From: Xanthomonas vasicola
Lineage (GTDB): Bacteria; Pseudomonadota; Gammaproteobacteria; Xanthomonadales; Xanthomonadaceae
Direction of reading: 5' to 3'
Length of the DNA: 64,000 nucleotides
Assembly: GCF_000772705.2 (NCBI RefSeq)
Contig: NZ_JSBW02000018.1
Coordinates: forward strand, 1 to 64,000
Position numbers and translations under genes: made by a program. This document shows positions 33,540 through 42,458 of this stretch, piece by piece. How positions within the stretch are numbered: the first letter of the stretch is position 1; every line of letters starts with the position of its first letter. The notes below the pieces were generated by a model that had not been told where the DNA came from, did not search any database, and saw only the letters and a list, made by a program, of their open reading frames with translations.

Positions 33540-34279
33540 GTTCGGCGCAGGCCCAGCCTCAAACCGCCGACTTATCGGGTCGCGTCGTGCTGATCACCGG
33601 CGCTGCCGGTGGCCTCGGCGCGGCGGCGGCGCAGGCATGCGCGGCCGCAGGCGCCACCGTGGTCTTGCTTGGCCGCAAGCTGCGCCCGTTGGAGCGCGTG
33701 TATGACGTCGTTGCAGCACTGGGTGCCGAGCCGCTGCTGTATCCGCTGGATCTGGCCGGCGCCACGCCGGACGACTACGCCACGCTGGCGCAACGGTTGC
33801 AGACGGAGCTCGGCGGCCTGCACGGCTTGCTGCACTGCGCTGCCGACTTTGCCGGCCTGACGCCGGCCGAACTTGCTGCACCTGCGGACTTCGCGCGCAC
33901 CTTGCACGTCAACCTGACCGCGCGCGCGTGGCTGACCCAGGCATGCTTGCCGCTATTGTGTCAGCAGCACGATGCGGCGGTTGTATTTGTGGTGGATGAC
34001 CCCGCGCGTGTCGGCCAGGCATATTGGGGGGCGTATGGCGCCGCCCAATATGCGCAACGCGGTCTGATCGCCAGCATGCATCATGAAACTGCCGCTGGCC
34101 CGGTCCGCGTCAGCGGCCTGCAGCCCGGCCCGATGCGCACCGCATTACGCGCACGCGCTTTCACCCATCACGAAGACAGCGACGCGGTCGATGCCGCACG
34201 TTACGCACCCGCGTGCGTCAGCGTGTTGTCCGCCGCTGGGGCGACCCAGCGCGGCGCGATCTGGAGTCCGTCGGTATGA
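33536..34279 (+). CDS. YciK-like SDR protein lacking catalytic residues
   Basis: This 247-residue short-chain dehydrogenase fold has an intact nucleotide-binding TGAAGGLG near residue 20 and a C-terminal half like E. coli YciK. The usual Tyr-x-x-x-Lys is YGAAQ, so the Lys is Gln. The strand that normally ends in the catalytic Ser reads VFVVDDPAR, and NNAG is replaced by HCAAD. It may bind a nucleotide without dehydrogenase chemistry. It starts with GTG overlapping the glutaredoxin stop, and its stop overlaps the marC-like ATG, so the three genes are coupled. Confidence 0.8.
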   Translation: MSSAQAQPQTADLSGRVVLITGAAGGLGAAAAQACAAAGATVVLLGRKLRPLERVYDVVAALGAEPLLYPLDLAGATPDDYATLAQRLQTELGGLHGLLHCAADFAGLTPAELAAPADFARTLHVNLTARAWLTQACLPLLCQQHDAAVVFVVDDPARVGQAYWGAYGAAQYAQRGLIASMHHETAAGPVRVSGLQPGPMRTALRARAFTHHEDSDAVDAARYAPACVSVLSAAGATQRGAIWSPSV

Positions 34280-34875
34280 CCATTCTTTCAGCGGCGCTGC
34301 TGCTGTTCCTGATTCTCGATCCGCTGGGCAACATTCCAGTGTTTCTCAGCGTGCTCAAGCCGCTGCCGCCCAAGCGCCAGCGCTTCGTGCTTGCGCGTGA
34401 ACTGCTGATTGCGCTGTGCGTGTTGATGGCGTTCCTGTGGGGTGGCAAGTACGCGCTGGAGCTGATGCACCTGCGCCAGGAGTCGGTGGCCATTGCCGGC
34501 GGCATCGTGCTGTTCCTGATCGGCATCCGCATGATCTTCCCGCGGCCCGAAGGCCTGATGGGGGAAATCCCCGACGGCGAGCCCTTCATCGTGCCGCTGG
34601 CCATCCCGCTGGTGGCCGGCCCGTCCGGCATGGCTGCGGTCATGCTCATGGGCAGCAACGAGCCCACGCGGCTCTGGGACTGGAGCCTGGCGCTGATGAT
34701 CGCCTGGATCGGTGCCGCATCGATTCTTGCTTCCGCGCCGCTGCTGTACAAACTACTCGGACACCGCGCCCTGACGGCCATCGAGCGCCTGATGGGCATG
34801 CTGCTGGTCGCCATCTCGGTACAGATGTTCCTGGACGGCCTGGGTACGTACTTCAAGCTGCCGGTGTCCATTTAG
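34276..34875 (+). CDS. MarC family inner-membrane protein
   Basis: This 199-residue protein of six predicted hydrophobic segments has the MarC/YhgN signatures FLILDPLGNIPVFLSVL near residue 10 and VPLAIPLVAGPSGMAAVML near residue 112. Transport function is presumed from the fold; the substrate is not known. It is translationally coupled to the preceding SDR gene (ATGA overlap). Confidence 0.9.
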   Translation: MTILSAALLLFLILDPLGNIPVFLSVLKPLPPKRQRFVLARELLIALCVLMAFLWGGKYALELMHLRQESVAIAGGIVLFLIGIRMIFPRPEGLMGEIPDGEPFIVPLAIPLVAGPSGMAAVMLMGSNEPTRLWDWSLALMIAWIGAASILASAPLLYKLLGHRALTAIERLMGMLLVAISVQMFLDGLGTYFKLPVSI

Positions 34876-35507
34876 CGCGTCATTGAGGGAGGGGAGCCCT
34901 GCGGTCCGTCGCGTGCGTGCGGGAGCGTGCACGATGAGTTGGTACTCCACCCATTTCGCCCCTTGCTCGGTTCGTGTGCTCGCTGCCCATAGCGCAGGCG
35001 GCTGACTAGCGCGACATACCGCTAAAAAGGATGGACGAGGCGTCTGTTGCTGATGGCGGAGAAGAAGCCGCTGGCCGCAGCTCGTCACCGTTTTGAGTGC
35101 ATCTGCTCGTTTCGGCAACCCCGCAGTTCGGTGTCATATTGCGAAGTGCAATTGGCATGTGACATCGACATGCGCCGCGCGCATTCGATAGGCGAATGCA
35201 GCTGTTTGATCGCTACGGTCCTTTCCTAAATGGTTCAACCGGTCTGGACCTGCGACGCAGGTCTCGATCCCGCTGCGATCTTGCGCAATCTGGCGCCTAC
35301 GCCGTCACATGCGCGTTCATGTTGCAATGCGCGAAGTTTGTCACGCCGCCGTCACAATGAGGCCTTAGCGTGTTAATCTGTTGTTAACCGTTGCGGCAGC
35401 AACCAGTCGCGCGGCAAGGGACCCCAGATCATCGGCAGCCCACCCCGGGAACGGTTGGGCTGACTGCGCCTTTTTGTCACTGCCCAACCTGTATCGAGGC
35501 TACCGAA
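34876..35507. other. Long intergenic region upstream of the Oar-like gene
   Basis: This 632-base stretch holds no gene I can support. Short open frames on both strands lack a ribosome-binding site and recognisable content. The last 200 bases hold a Pho-box-like motif and the inverted repeat GTTAA-TCTGTT-GTTAAC (about 35371-35388), so it is probably the promoter region of the receptor. Confidence 0.6.
35338..35355 (+). promoter_or_regulatory. Pho-box-like tandem repeat
   Basis: TTGTCAC-GCCG-CCGTCAC follows the 7-4-7 layout of the PhoB box (two CTGTCAT-like heptamers). A third CCGTCAC stands at 35302-35308. It lies about 150 bases upstream of the receptor start. Phosphate control is an inference from pattern only. 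Confidence 0.35.
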
Positions 35508-38500
35508 ATGACCCACCCCCGTTATCTCCCCATGTCCAAGCTGACGCTTGGCCTTGTCGCCGCGCTCGCTGCTGCCCCCGTCTTTGCCCAGAGCACTTCA
35601 GCCGGCGTCGCTGGCCTGGTAACCAGCAGCGGTGGTCAGCCGGTGCCCAATGCCGAAGTGACGATCACCCACGTCGAATCCGGCACGGTCAGCCGCGCCA
35701 CCACTGATGCCAGCGGACGCTATAACGCGCGCGGCTTGCGTGTGGGCGGGCCGTACACCATCACCATTACCGCTTCGGGCGCTGGCAACACCACCCGCGA
35801 AGGCGTATATCTGAATCTGGACAAGGTCAATCAGGTCGATGCCGCTCTGGGCGGCGATCTGGCGACGCTGGGCACCGTGCAGGCCATCGCCGGCAACTAC
35901 GGCTCGGCCATTTTCAGCGCCAACAAGATGGGTACCGGCACCAACGTGACCCGCGAAGAAATCGAGTCGCTGCCGTCGATCAACCGTAACCTGCAGGACT
36001 ATGTGCGTCTGGATCCGCGCGTTGCGCAAACTGACAAGGCGCGCAACGAAATCTCCATCGCCGGCCAGAACCCGCGCTACAACGCGATCCGCGTCGACGG
36101 CATCAGCACCAACGACGCCTTCGGTCTGGAATCCAACAGCCTGCCGACCCCGCGCCAGCCGTTCTCGATGGACGTCATCGATGAAATCTCGGTGGACGTG
36201 GCCAACTACGACGTTACGATCAGTGGCGGCACCGGTGGCGTGATCAATGCCGTCACCAAGTCGGGCACCAACGAATTCCATGGTTCGGTCTATGGCACTT
36301 ATCGCGAGAACGACTGGTCGGGCAAGAACCAGAACAACATCCGCCCGCAGCTGTTCGACAACGAAGCGACATATGGTCTGACCTTGGGCGGACCGATCGT
36401 CAAGGACAAATTGTTCTTCTTCGCCAACTACGAGAAGTACAAGGGTAAGGGTGTGTTTACCGGTAACAGTGGCTACGGTCCAGCCGGTTCTGGTGCCAGC
36501 AATGAAGTCGGTATTACCCAGGCGCAGGTCGATCAGGTGATCGATATCTCGCGCAATGTCTATGGCTTCGACCCTGGGACCCTGGCCTTGCCGGCATTGG
36601 ATTCTGATTCAGAAGAGAAGGGCTTCAAGCTGGATTGGAACATCAGCGACAAGCATCGTGGTTCGTTCCGCTATGGCAAGTCCGAGCAGAGCACGGCCAA
36701 TCTCAATGGGTTCGGCAACAACCAGCTGGCGTTGAACTCGTACCACTATGTGCGCCACTTCGAACTCGAGACCTACACCGGTCAGTTGTTCAGCGACTGG
36801 ACCGATACTTTCTCGACCGAAGCCAAGGTGTCTTATCGCGATTACTCGGCAGTTCGTACTGCGGCATCGCAGTTGCCGGCCATCGCCGTGCGTTTCGGCA
36901 ACAACACCTTAAATCTGGGTACTGAAGCCAATACTCAGGCAAATGAGTTGCGCACCGAAACCTGGAACGCGTTCTTCGCCGGCACGCTGTTCTTGAATGA
37001 CCACACGGTCAAGTTCGGGTTCGACTACGAAGACAACGACATCTACAACTTGTATGGTCCGCGTGTTTTCGGTAGCTACACCTTCAACTCGGTTGCCAAT
37101 TACCAGGCAAATTTGCCGAACGCGTATCGTTACTCGTATTCGCCCACCGGTATCGACAATATCGCTGCGAAGTGGGGCATGCGGAACGTGGGCGTGTTCT
37201 TGCAGGATTCTTGGGCCGTCAATAGCAACCTGACACTGAACTTCGGCCTGCGTTATGACGAGCCGATGGTGAAGAACTCGCCGCAGTTCAACCAGGCTGC
37301 GTTTAACGCATTCGGTCTTCGCAATGATGAAACCATTGACGGCAACGGCTTGTGGCAGCCGCGCTTTGGTTTCAACTACACCTTCGATGCAGATCGTCCG
37401 ACCCAGCTGCGTGGCGGCGTTGGCCTGTTCCAGGGTGCTGCCGCGTCGGTTTGGTTGTCCAATCCGTATTCCAATACTGGTTTGGCTTATACCGATTACA
37501 ACTTCAACAACGCGTCCAACAGTGGTATCCGCTTCACGCCGGATATCAACAACCAGCCGCGCGGAACATCGGGCGCCACGCAGTCGGTCGACTTTGTTGA
37601 CAAGGATCTGAGCCAGCCGTCCGTTTGGAAAGCAAACCTCGCCTTCGATACCGAGTTGCCCTGGTACGGCATCGTCGCCTCGATGGAAGGTGTGGTGACC
37701 AAGGTCAAGGAAGCGATTTATTACCAGCAGCTCAATCTCGGTAATCCGACGGCAGTTGGCCAGGATGGTCGTGATATCTACTGGAATGCCAATGGCCGCA
37801 ATCCGGCTAACTGGAATTCCCTGGGTAATGCATGTCTCCGCGAAACGGGTGTGGCGGCTGGTTCGTCATGTTTGAACAGCGGTACCGACATCCGTGCTGG
37901 TCGCAACATGAGCTTCAACGATGCCATCATTGCGCGCCCCACCGATCAGGGTGGCTCGCAGAGTTTCACTGTCGGCTTGAACAAGCCGTTCAACGACAGC
38001 GACTGGTCGTGGAGCTTGGCTTACACCTACTCGAACGCGAAGGAAGTCAGCGGTCTGACCAGTTCCACTTCGGGGTCGCAGCTGCTCAACACCGCAACCT
38101 TCCAGGCGAATGAAGAGGTCAATGCAACCTCGGCATACGAAATCAAGGACAGTTTCCTGGGTACGCTGCAGTGGAAGCATAATTTTTTCGGCGATTTTGC
38201 AACGAAGGTCGGTCTGGTGTATCAAGGCCGCAGCGGTCGTCCCTACAGCTATACGTTCGACAACGATGCCAATGGCGACGGTCGCTCCAATGACCTGTTG
38301 TACATCCCGGCGGCGCGCGGCGATGTGCTGTTCCGTAACGCGGCCGAAGAAAACGCGTTCTGGAACTACGTCAACAATGACCAGTACTTGTCCACGCACA
38401 AGGGCCAGGTTGCTAGCCGCAATGCGGTACGTAATTCCTGGGTCAACCAGTTCGATCTACACATCGAGCAGGAGCTTCCTGGCTTCTTCGATGGCAACAA

Positions 38501-38732
38501 GGCGCAGATCTGGGTCGACGTCATGAACGTGGGCAACCTGCTCAACAAGAAGTGGGGCCGCGTCGATGAGTACGCATTCCCGGGCTTCAAGGGTGTTGCT
38601 GAATACGGCGGTATCGACGCGGCGACTGGCAAGTATGTTTACCGCTTCAACGAGCCGGATGCCGCGACCGTCTACGACGACAAGGGCATCTCCCGCTGGG
38701 CGCTGCAGCTGGGCTTCCGCTACCAGTTCTAA
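35508..38732 (+). CDS. Oar-like TonB-dependent receptor
   Basis: This 1074-residue outer-membrane protein has a signal peptide (cleavage near VFAQS), best read from the Met at 35508 or the second Met at 35532. A carboxypeptidase-regulatory-like beta domain follows (about residues 35-105; GQPVPNAEVTITH, DASGRYNARGL). A TonB plug comes next (SLPSINRNLQDYVRLDPR; GGTGGVINAVTKSGTN), then a large barrel ending in FRYQF, with the terminal Phe of outer-membrane barrels. Oar-type receptors have unclear ligands, often proposed as peptides or large substrates. The frame is open further upstream without signal-peptide sense. Confidence 0.92.
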   Translation: MTHPRYLPMSKLTLGLVAALAAAPVFAQSTSAGVAGLVTSSGGQPVPNAEVTITHVESGTVSRATTDASGRYNARGLRVGGPYTITITASGAGNTTREGVYLNLDKVNQVDAALGGDLATLGTVQAIAGNYGSAIFSANKMGTGTNVTREEIESLPSINRNLQDYVRLDPRVAQTDKARNEISIAGQNPRYNAIRVDGISTNDAFGLESNSLPTPRQPFSMDVIDEISVDVANYDVTISGGTGGVINAVTKSGTNEFHGSVYGTYRENDWSGKNQNNIRPQLFDNEATYGLTLGGPIVKDKLFFFANYEKYKGKGVFTGNSGYGPAGSGASNEVGITQAQVDQVIDISRNVYGFDPGTLALPALDSDSEEKGFKLDWNISDKHRGSFRYGKSEQSTANLNGFGNNQLALNSYHYVRHFELETYTGQLFSDWTDTFSTEAKVSYRDYSAVRTAASQLPAIAVRFGNNTLNLGTEANTQANELRTETWNAFFAGTLFLNDHTVKFGFDYEDNDIYNLYGPRVFGSYTFNSVANYQANLPNAYRYSYSPTGIDNIAAKWGMRNVGVFLQDSWAVNSNLTLNFGLRYDEPMVKNSPQFNQAAFNAFGLRNDETIDGNGLWQPRFGFNYTFDADRPTQLRGGVGLFQGAAASVWLSNPYSNTGLAYTDYNFNNASNSGIRFTPDINNQPRGTSGATQSVDFVDKDLSQPSVWKANLAFDTELPWYGIVASMEGVVTKVKEAIYYQQLNLGNPTAVGQDGRDIYWNANGRNPANWNSLGNACLRETGVAAGSSCLNSGTDIRAGRNMSFNDAIIARPTDQGGSQSFTVGLNKPFNDSDWSWSLAYTYSNAKEVSGLTSSTSGSQLLNTATFQANEEVNATSAYEIKDSFLGTLQWKHNFFGDFATKVGLVYQGRSGRPYSYTFDNDANGDGRSNDLLYIPAARGDVLFRNAAEENAFWNYVNNDQYLSTHKGQVASRNAVRNSWVNQFDLHIEQELPGFFDGNKAQIWVDVMNVGNLLNKKWGRVDEYAFPGFKGVAEYGGIDAATGKYVYRFNEPDAATVYDDKGISRWALQLGFRYQF

Positions 38733-38760
38733 CGCTTGCTAGCGTGTCGAAGTCTGCAAA

Positions 38761-38790
38761 AACGGCCGGAGTCTCCCGGCCGTTTTCTTT
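38761..38790 (+). terminator. Intrinsic terminator after the Oar-like receptor
   Basis: The stem AACGGCCGG-AGTCTC-CCGGCCGTT is followed by TTCTTTT, 28 bases past the stop codon. Confidence 0.85.
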
Positions 38791-38838
38791 TGTGCGGGTG
38801 AGTACGCTAAAGTTCCGTGCATACGACAGGAGCATGCT

Positions 38839-40224
38839 ATGGAACTCAGCAATACGGCAGCACGGGCGCTGCCGGTGGTGGATGCGCGGATTTATCCGCG
38901 TGGTGGCCTGGATGTGTTGTCCAAGGCGGAAGTTGCTCGGCTGCGTGATGCATCCAGCGGTGGCATGCATGACTTGTTGCGCCGTTGCGCGCTGGCCGTG
39001 CTGACCAGCGGTAGCGCATCTGACGACCCGCGCGCCGCGCGCGATCTGTATACGGATTTCGACATCCAGGTGAACCAGCAGGATCGTGGCATCCGCATCG
39101 ATCTGACTAACGCGCCGGCGATGGCCTTCGTCGATGGCGAAATCATCCGCGGCGTGGCCGAGCTGTTGTTCGCTGTTGTACGCGATCTCGCTTACATGGC
39201 CATCGAACTCGAAGCGCAACGCGCCGATCTCGACACCAGCGAGGGCATCACCAATGCCGTGTTCGGCCAGCTGCGCAATGCGCGCATCCTGCAGCCGTTG
39301 GACCCGAACCTAGTCGTGTGCTGGGGCGGGCATTCCATCTCGCGCGACGAATACCTGTACACCAAGCAAGTCGGCTATGAGCTCGGCCTGCGTGGATTTG
39401 ATATCTGCACCGGTTGCGGGCCGGGCGCCATGAAGGGCCCCATGAAGGGCGCCACCATCGCGCATGCCAAGCAGCGCAAGCACAATACCCGCTACATCGG
39501 GGTCACCGAACCCGGCATCATCGCCGCCGAATCGCCGAACCCGATCGTCAACCATCTGGTGATCATGCCGGACATCGAGAAGCGTCTCGAGGCCTTCGTC
39601 CGCATCGGGCACGGCATTCTGGTATTCCCGGGCGGCGTCGGTACCGCGGAAGAAGTTCTCTACCTGCTCGGCATCTTGCTACGCGAGGAAAATGCTGACC
39701 TGCCGTTCCCGCTAATTCTCACCGGCCCGACCATCGCCGCACCATACTTCGAGCAAATCGACCGTTTCATCCGCCTGACCTTGGGTGATGCAGCTGCATC
39801 GCGCTACGAGATCATCGTCGGCGATCCCGTCGCAGTCGCGCGCCGCATGGCCGAAGGGGTCCGCGAGGTGCGCGCGCACCGCAAGGACCAGAAGGACTCG
39901 TATTACTTCAACTGGTCCGTGCACATCCCGCTCGAGTACCAGCAACCGTTCGAGCCCAGCCACGAAGCAATGGCCGCGCTGGATCTGCATCACGGCCGCC
40001 CGGCACCAGCCCTGGCCGCCGACCTGCGCCGCGCCTTCTCGGGCATCGTCGCCGGCAACGTCAAGGAAGACGGCATGCGCCGCATCGAGGAGTTCGGCCC
40101 CTTCGAAATCCACGGCGACCCCGGGATCATGCAGGCTCTGGATGAGCTGCTGCGCGGCTTCGTCGAACAGCGGCGGATGAAGATCTCGGGAGACTATCGG
40201 CCGTGTTATCGGGTGGTGACTTGA
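38839..40224 (+). CDS. ppnN: Pyrimidine/purine nucleotide 5'-monophosphate nucleosidase
   Basis: This 461-residue homologue of E. coli PpnN (YgdH) hydrolyses nucleoside monophosphates to base and ribose 5-phosphate, and in E. coli is activated by (p)ppGpp. The LOG-type Rossmann core is clear: VVCWGGHSISRDEYLYTKQV near residue 155, FDICTGCGPGAMKGPMKGA near residue 185, and FPGGVGTAEEVLYLLG near residue 263. Length matches the family (about 454). It is convergent with the sensor kinase gene. Confidence 0.93.
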   Translation: MELSNTAARALPVVDARIYPRGGLDVLSKAEVARLRDASSGGMHDLLRRCALAVLTSGSASDDPRAARDLYTDFDIQVNQQDRGIRIDLTNAPAMAFVDGEIIRGVAELLFAVVRDLAYMAIELEAQRADLDTSEGITNAVFGQLRNARILQPLDPNLVVCWGGHSISRDEYLYTKQVGYELGLRGFDICTGCGPGAMKGPMKGATIAHAKQRKHNTRYIGVTEPGIIAAESPNPIVNHLVIMPDIEKRLEAFVRIGHGILVFPGGVGTAEEVLYLLGILLREENADLPFPLILTGPTIAAPYFEQIDRFIRLTLGDAAASRYEIIVGDPVAVARRMAEGVREVRAHRKDQKDSYYFNWSVHIPLEYQQPFEPSHEAMAALDLHHGRPAPALAADLRRAFSGIVAGNVKEDGMRRIEEFGPFEIHGDPGIMQALDELLRGFVEQRRMKISGDYRPCYRVVT

Positions 40225-40242
40225 TTGTTGTTCCCATTTGGG

Positions 40243-41322
40243 TCAGGTTGCTGGTAGATCTAGAGTGCTAATAAAGGTTCCCTCGGCGCGCTGAGTTGTC
40301 AGAAATGCGTGGCCGCTGCCGAACGTTTCTAGCCTCGCCTCGACCGCCGCGAGACCTAGTTGATGGCCGCGGCGAGTGTTCTCCTGCGACGATGGCAGCG
40401 GGTTGGTGATCTCGATCTTGACCCGCTCGCCTTCCAGGGTGACTTTGAGTGATACGCACCCGCCGTCGATGCTCGGCTCGATGCCATGAAAGACGGCGTT
40501 TTCAACCAGGGGCTGTATGGATAGGGTGGGGATTTGAACATCGGGAAGCGCTGCAGGAATTTGCCAATCGATGGTAAGTCGTCGTCCCAGGCGCATTTCC
40601 TCTATTTCCAGATACCGCCTTGCCAATGCGAGTTCTTCGCTAAGGCTGATATGGTCGGAGTTGCTCATGGCGGCTCTGAATAAATCCGACAGATCCAGCA
40701 GGAGCCGCTCTGCCTGTTCGGGATGAACATGGATGAGAGCAGCACCAGTGTTGAGTGTATTAAAAAGAAAATGGGGGCGGATGCGCGCGCGCAATGCGTC
40801 TAGTTGCGCCTGTTTCGCTTCCAACGCCAGCCGCCGTGCTTGCCAGTGGTTATGGAATGCCAGTACGCCGAGTATTCCCACCGTCAAGGCAATGCCGGTG
40901 GTACGCAAAAAGGTCAATCCCCATTCGCGGGGACGCATATTCCAGGTCTCGTGAAGTGCTGCCCAGGTCGCGCCGCAGACCGCCCAGGTACAGGCTAGCA
41001 TCAGTGCCAAAGAGAGCGTCGCCACCTGCAAAGGCTTGAGATTCGCTACGTGTCTACGCAGCCCATACAGACACGTCAAGGTCAATAATGCGACCCACTG
41101 GATTGTTAACGAAGCAAGGCCGAAATAAACCCATCGATTCCCATCTAGGGCCGGTGCGAGCGCAAGGACGGCAGCGACTCCTTCTCCGGCAAGCAACGTC
41201 CAAACAATCACCGGCGCTTGGCGCAGGGTGTCCAGTGGCTGCGCTACATGCGAGTGATTTGGCATTGAGGCGATTTTTCCGAGAACCGATGCAGCCATGA
41301 TGCCTGGATTCCGAAGCGCCAT
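40243..41322 (-). CDS. algZ: LytS/AlgZ-type sensor histidine kinase
   Basis: This 359-residue membrane kinase has four hydrophobic segments in residues 35-165. The His-kinase block IRPHFLFNTLNTGAALIHVHP near residue 185 holds the phospho-accepting His. The N-box IQPLVENAVFHGIEPS lies near residue 270 and the G-box GHQLGLAAVEARLETFG near residue 320. It resembles AlgZ/FimS of Pseudomonas, which with AlgR controls the fimU-pilVWXY1Y2E operon. Here the gene is divergent from just such an operon. No response regulator gene follows; the downstream neighbour is the convergent ppnN. GGAG stands before the ATG at 41322. Confidence 0.85.
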   Translation of the reverse strand: MALRNPGIMAASVLGKIASMPNHSHVAQPLDTLRQAPVIVWTLLAGEGVAAVLALAPALDGNRWVYFGLASLTIQWVALLTLTCLYGLRRHVANLKPLQVATLSLALMLACTWAVCGATWAALHETWNMRPREWGLTFLRTTGIALTVGILGVLAFHNHWQARRLALEAKQAQLDALRARIRPHFLFNTLNTGAALIHVHPEQAERLLLDLSDLFRAAMSNSDHISLSEELALARRYLEIEEMRLGRRLTIDWQIPAALPDVQIPTLSIQPLVENAVFHGIEPSIDGGCVSLKVTLEGERVKIEITNPLPSSQENTRRGHQLGLAAVEARLETFGSGHAFLTTQRAEGTFISTLDLPAT

Positions 41323-41328
41323 GGGGCT

Positions 41329-41335
41329 CCGTTCG
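41329..41335 (+). promoter_or_regulatory. AlgR-like half-site candidate
   Basis: CCGTTCG matches the first seven bases of the Pseudomonas AlgR consensus CCGTTCGTC. It lies in the 103-base divergent region and touches the sensor kinase ribosome-binding site. One short match is weak evidence. Confidence 0.2.
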
Positions 41336-41425
41336 CACCCTTAGGCTTGCCGCCTATCGGTCATCGATTGCACGTCTAGCGGCCAGCCGCTAGCTTTGTG
41401 TTGGGGAATGTTAAGAGGAAGAACC

Positions 41426-42016
41426 ATGCAGGCGTTGCAATGCAACCTGCGGGGCAGGGTGCGTCTGGCTTGTTGCCTTGGCTTTAGCCTGGTTGAATTG
41501 ATGGTCACCGTGGCCGTCCTTGCAATCGTGGCGGCAATCGCCATCCCGAGCTTCACCGGATTGATCAATAGTAGCCGTCTCACCGCGTCGGCCAACGAGG
41601 TGCTAGCGTCCATACAGCTAGCCCGGTCCGAAGCCGTGCAGCGCAACCAGACAGTCTTGATCTGCCCGAGTAGCAACGCTTCCACCTGCGGTAGCGGCTC
41701 CTGGAACCAGTGGATCGTAATGATCAAGTCCACCAGCGAAGTGTTGCGAGTGGGTACTGCGAAAGTACCGCTACTCATCCAGGCCAGCCCAGCAATTGTC
41801 AGCAACGGCAACGCCATCGAATTCCATGCCGATGGTCTTGCACGTGACTCGACTGGTGCGCTGCTTGTCGCTTCGGTCAGTTCCTGCCTTACCACGAACA
41901 AACCGCCGGAGAACGTGCGTGTGGTGGTAATCGTCAGCGGTAGCCGTGCAGCCGTCCGTACTGGTGCAAGCGACGTGACATGCGCCGCCCCTGCAAATAC
42001 GCCGACTACGATATAG
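41426..42016 (+). CDS. fimU: Type IV minor pseudopilin, GspH/FimT family (FimU-like)
   Basis: This 196-residue prepilin has a type III signal: the leader ends at Gly before FSLVELMVTVAVLAIVAAIAI, with Glu at position 5 of the mature protein. The GspH-like globular domain has paired Cys (ICPSSNASTC). It primes or caps the pilus fibre with PilV, W, X and PilY1. The ATG at 41426 with AAGAGGA upstream is preferred over an earlier in-frame Met. First gene of the operon and divergent from the sensor kinase. Confidence 0.88.
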   Translation: MQALQCNLRGRVRLACCLGFSLVELMVTVAVLAIVAAIAIPSFTGLINSSRLTASANEVLASIQLARSEAVQRNQTVLICPSSNASTCGSGSWNQWIVMIKSTSEVLRVGTAKVPLLIQASPAIVSNGNAIEFHADGLARDSTGALLVASVSSCLTTNKPPENVRVVVIVSGSRAAVRTGASDVTCAAPANTPTTI

Positions 42017-42023
42017 GGATGCA

Positions 42024-42458
42024 ATGAAGACTATCAAGCGTAAGTCCATGTCTGGTATCGGTTTGATCGAGGTATTGATTTCGGTCGTGATCTTGGGCGT
42101 GGGCATGCTGGGTATCGCTGCAATGCAGGCGACAGCCTTACGCAATAGCCAGAGCTCGCTGGAGCGTAGCCAGGCTGTAATTCAGGCATACACGATATTC
42201 GATTCGATGCGCGCAAATCTGGCAATGGCGACGTCAGGCGGTTACAACCAGACGTCCTGTACTGCGCCGACCGGTTCCAATCTGGTGTCCAACGACGTCA
42301 GCAATTGGTTGCAAGGGTTGAAGGCATCAATCAACTCCACTGCGTGCGGCAAGATCACCTGTAGTGCAACCGCCTGCGAAGCCGTGGTGAGCTGGGATGA
42401 CAGCCGCGCCAAGGACGGTAGCGCAACTCAGCAATTTTCTATCAAGACCCGTCTATGA
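42024..42458 (+). CDS. pilV: Type IV pilus minor pilin PilV
   Basis: This 144-residue prepilin-like protein has the cleavage region SMSG^IGLIEVLISVVILGVG and the family phrase GIAAMQATALRNSQ near residue 32. Two Cys pairs stand in the C-terminal part. It starts seven bases after the fimU-like gene and overlaps pilW by four bases. PilV forms the minor-pilin tip complex with PilW and PilX. Confidence 0.88.
   Translation: MKTIKRKSMSGIGLIEVLISVVILGVGMLGIAAMQATALRNSQSSLERSQAVIQAYTIFDSMRANLAMATSGGYNQTSCTAPTGSNLVSNDVSNWLQGLKASINSTACGKITCSATACEAVVSWDDSRAKDGSATQQFSIKTRL

Noticed and set aside
35047-35229. 60-codon open frame before the Oar-like receptor
   Set aside because: No ribosome-binding site, Cys-rich random-looking product, and it lies in a probable promoter region.
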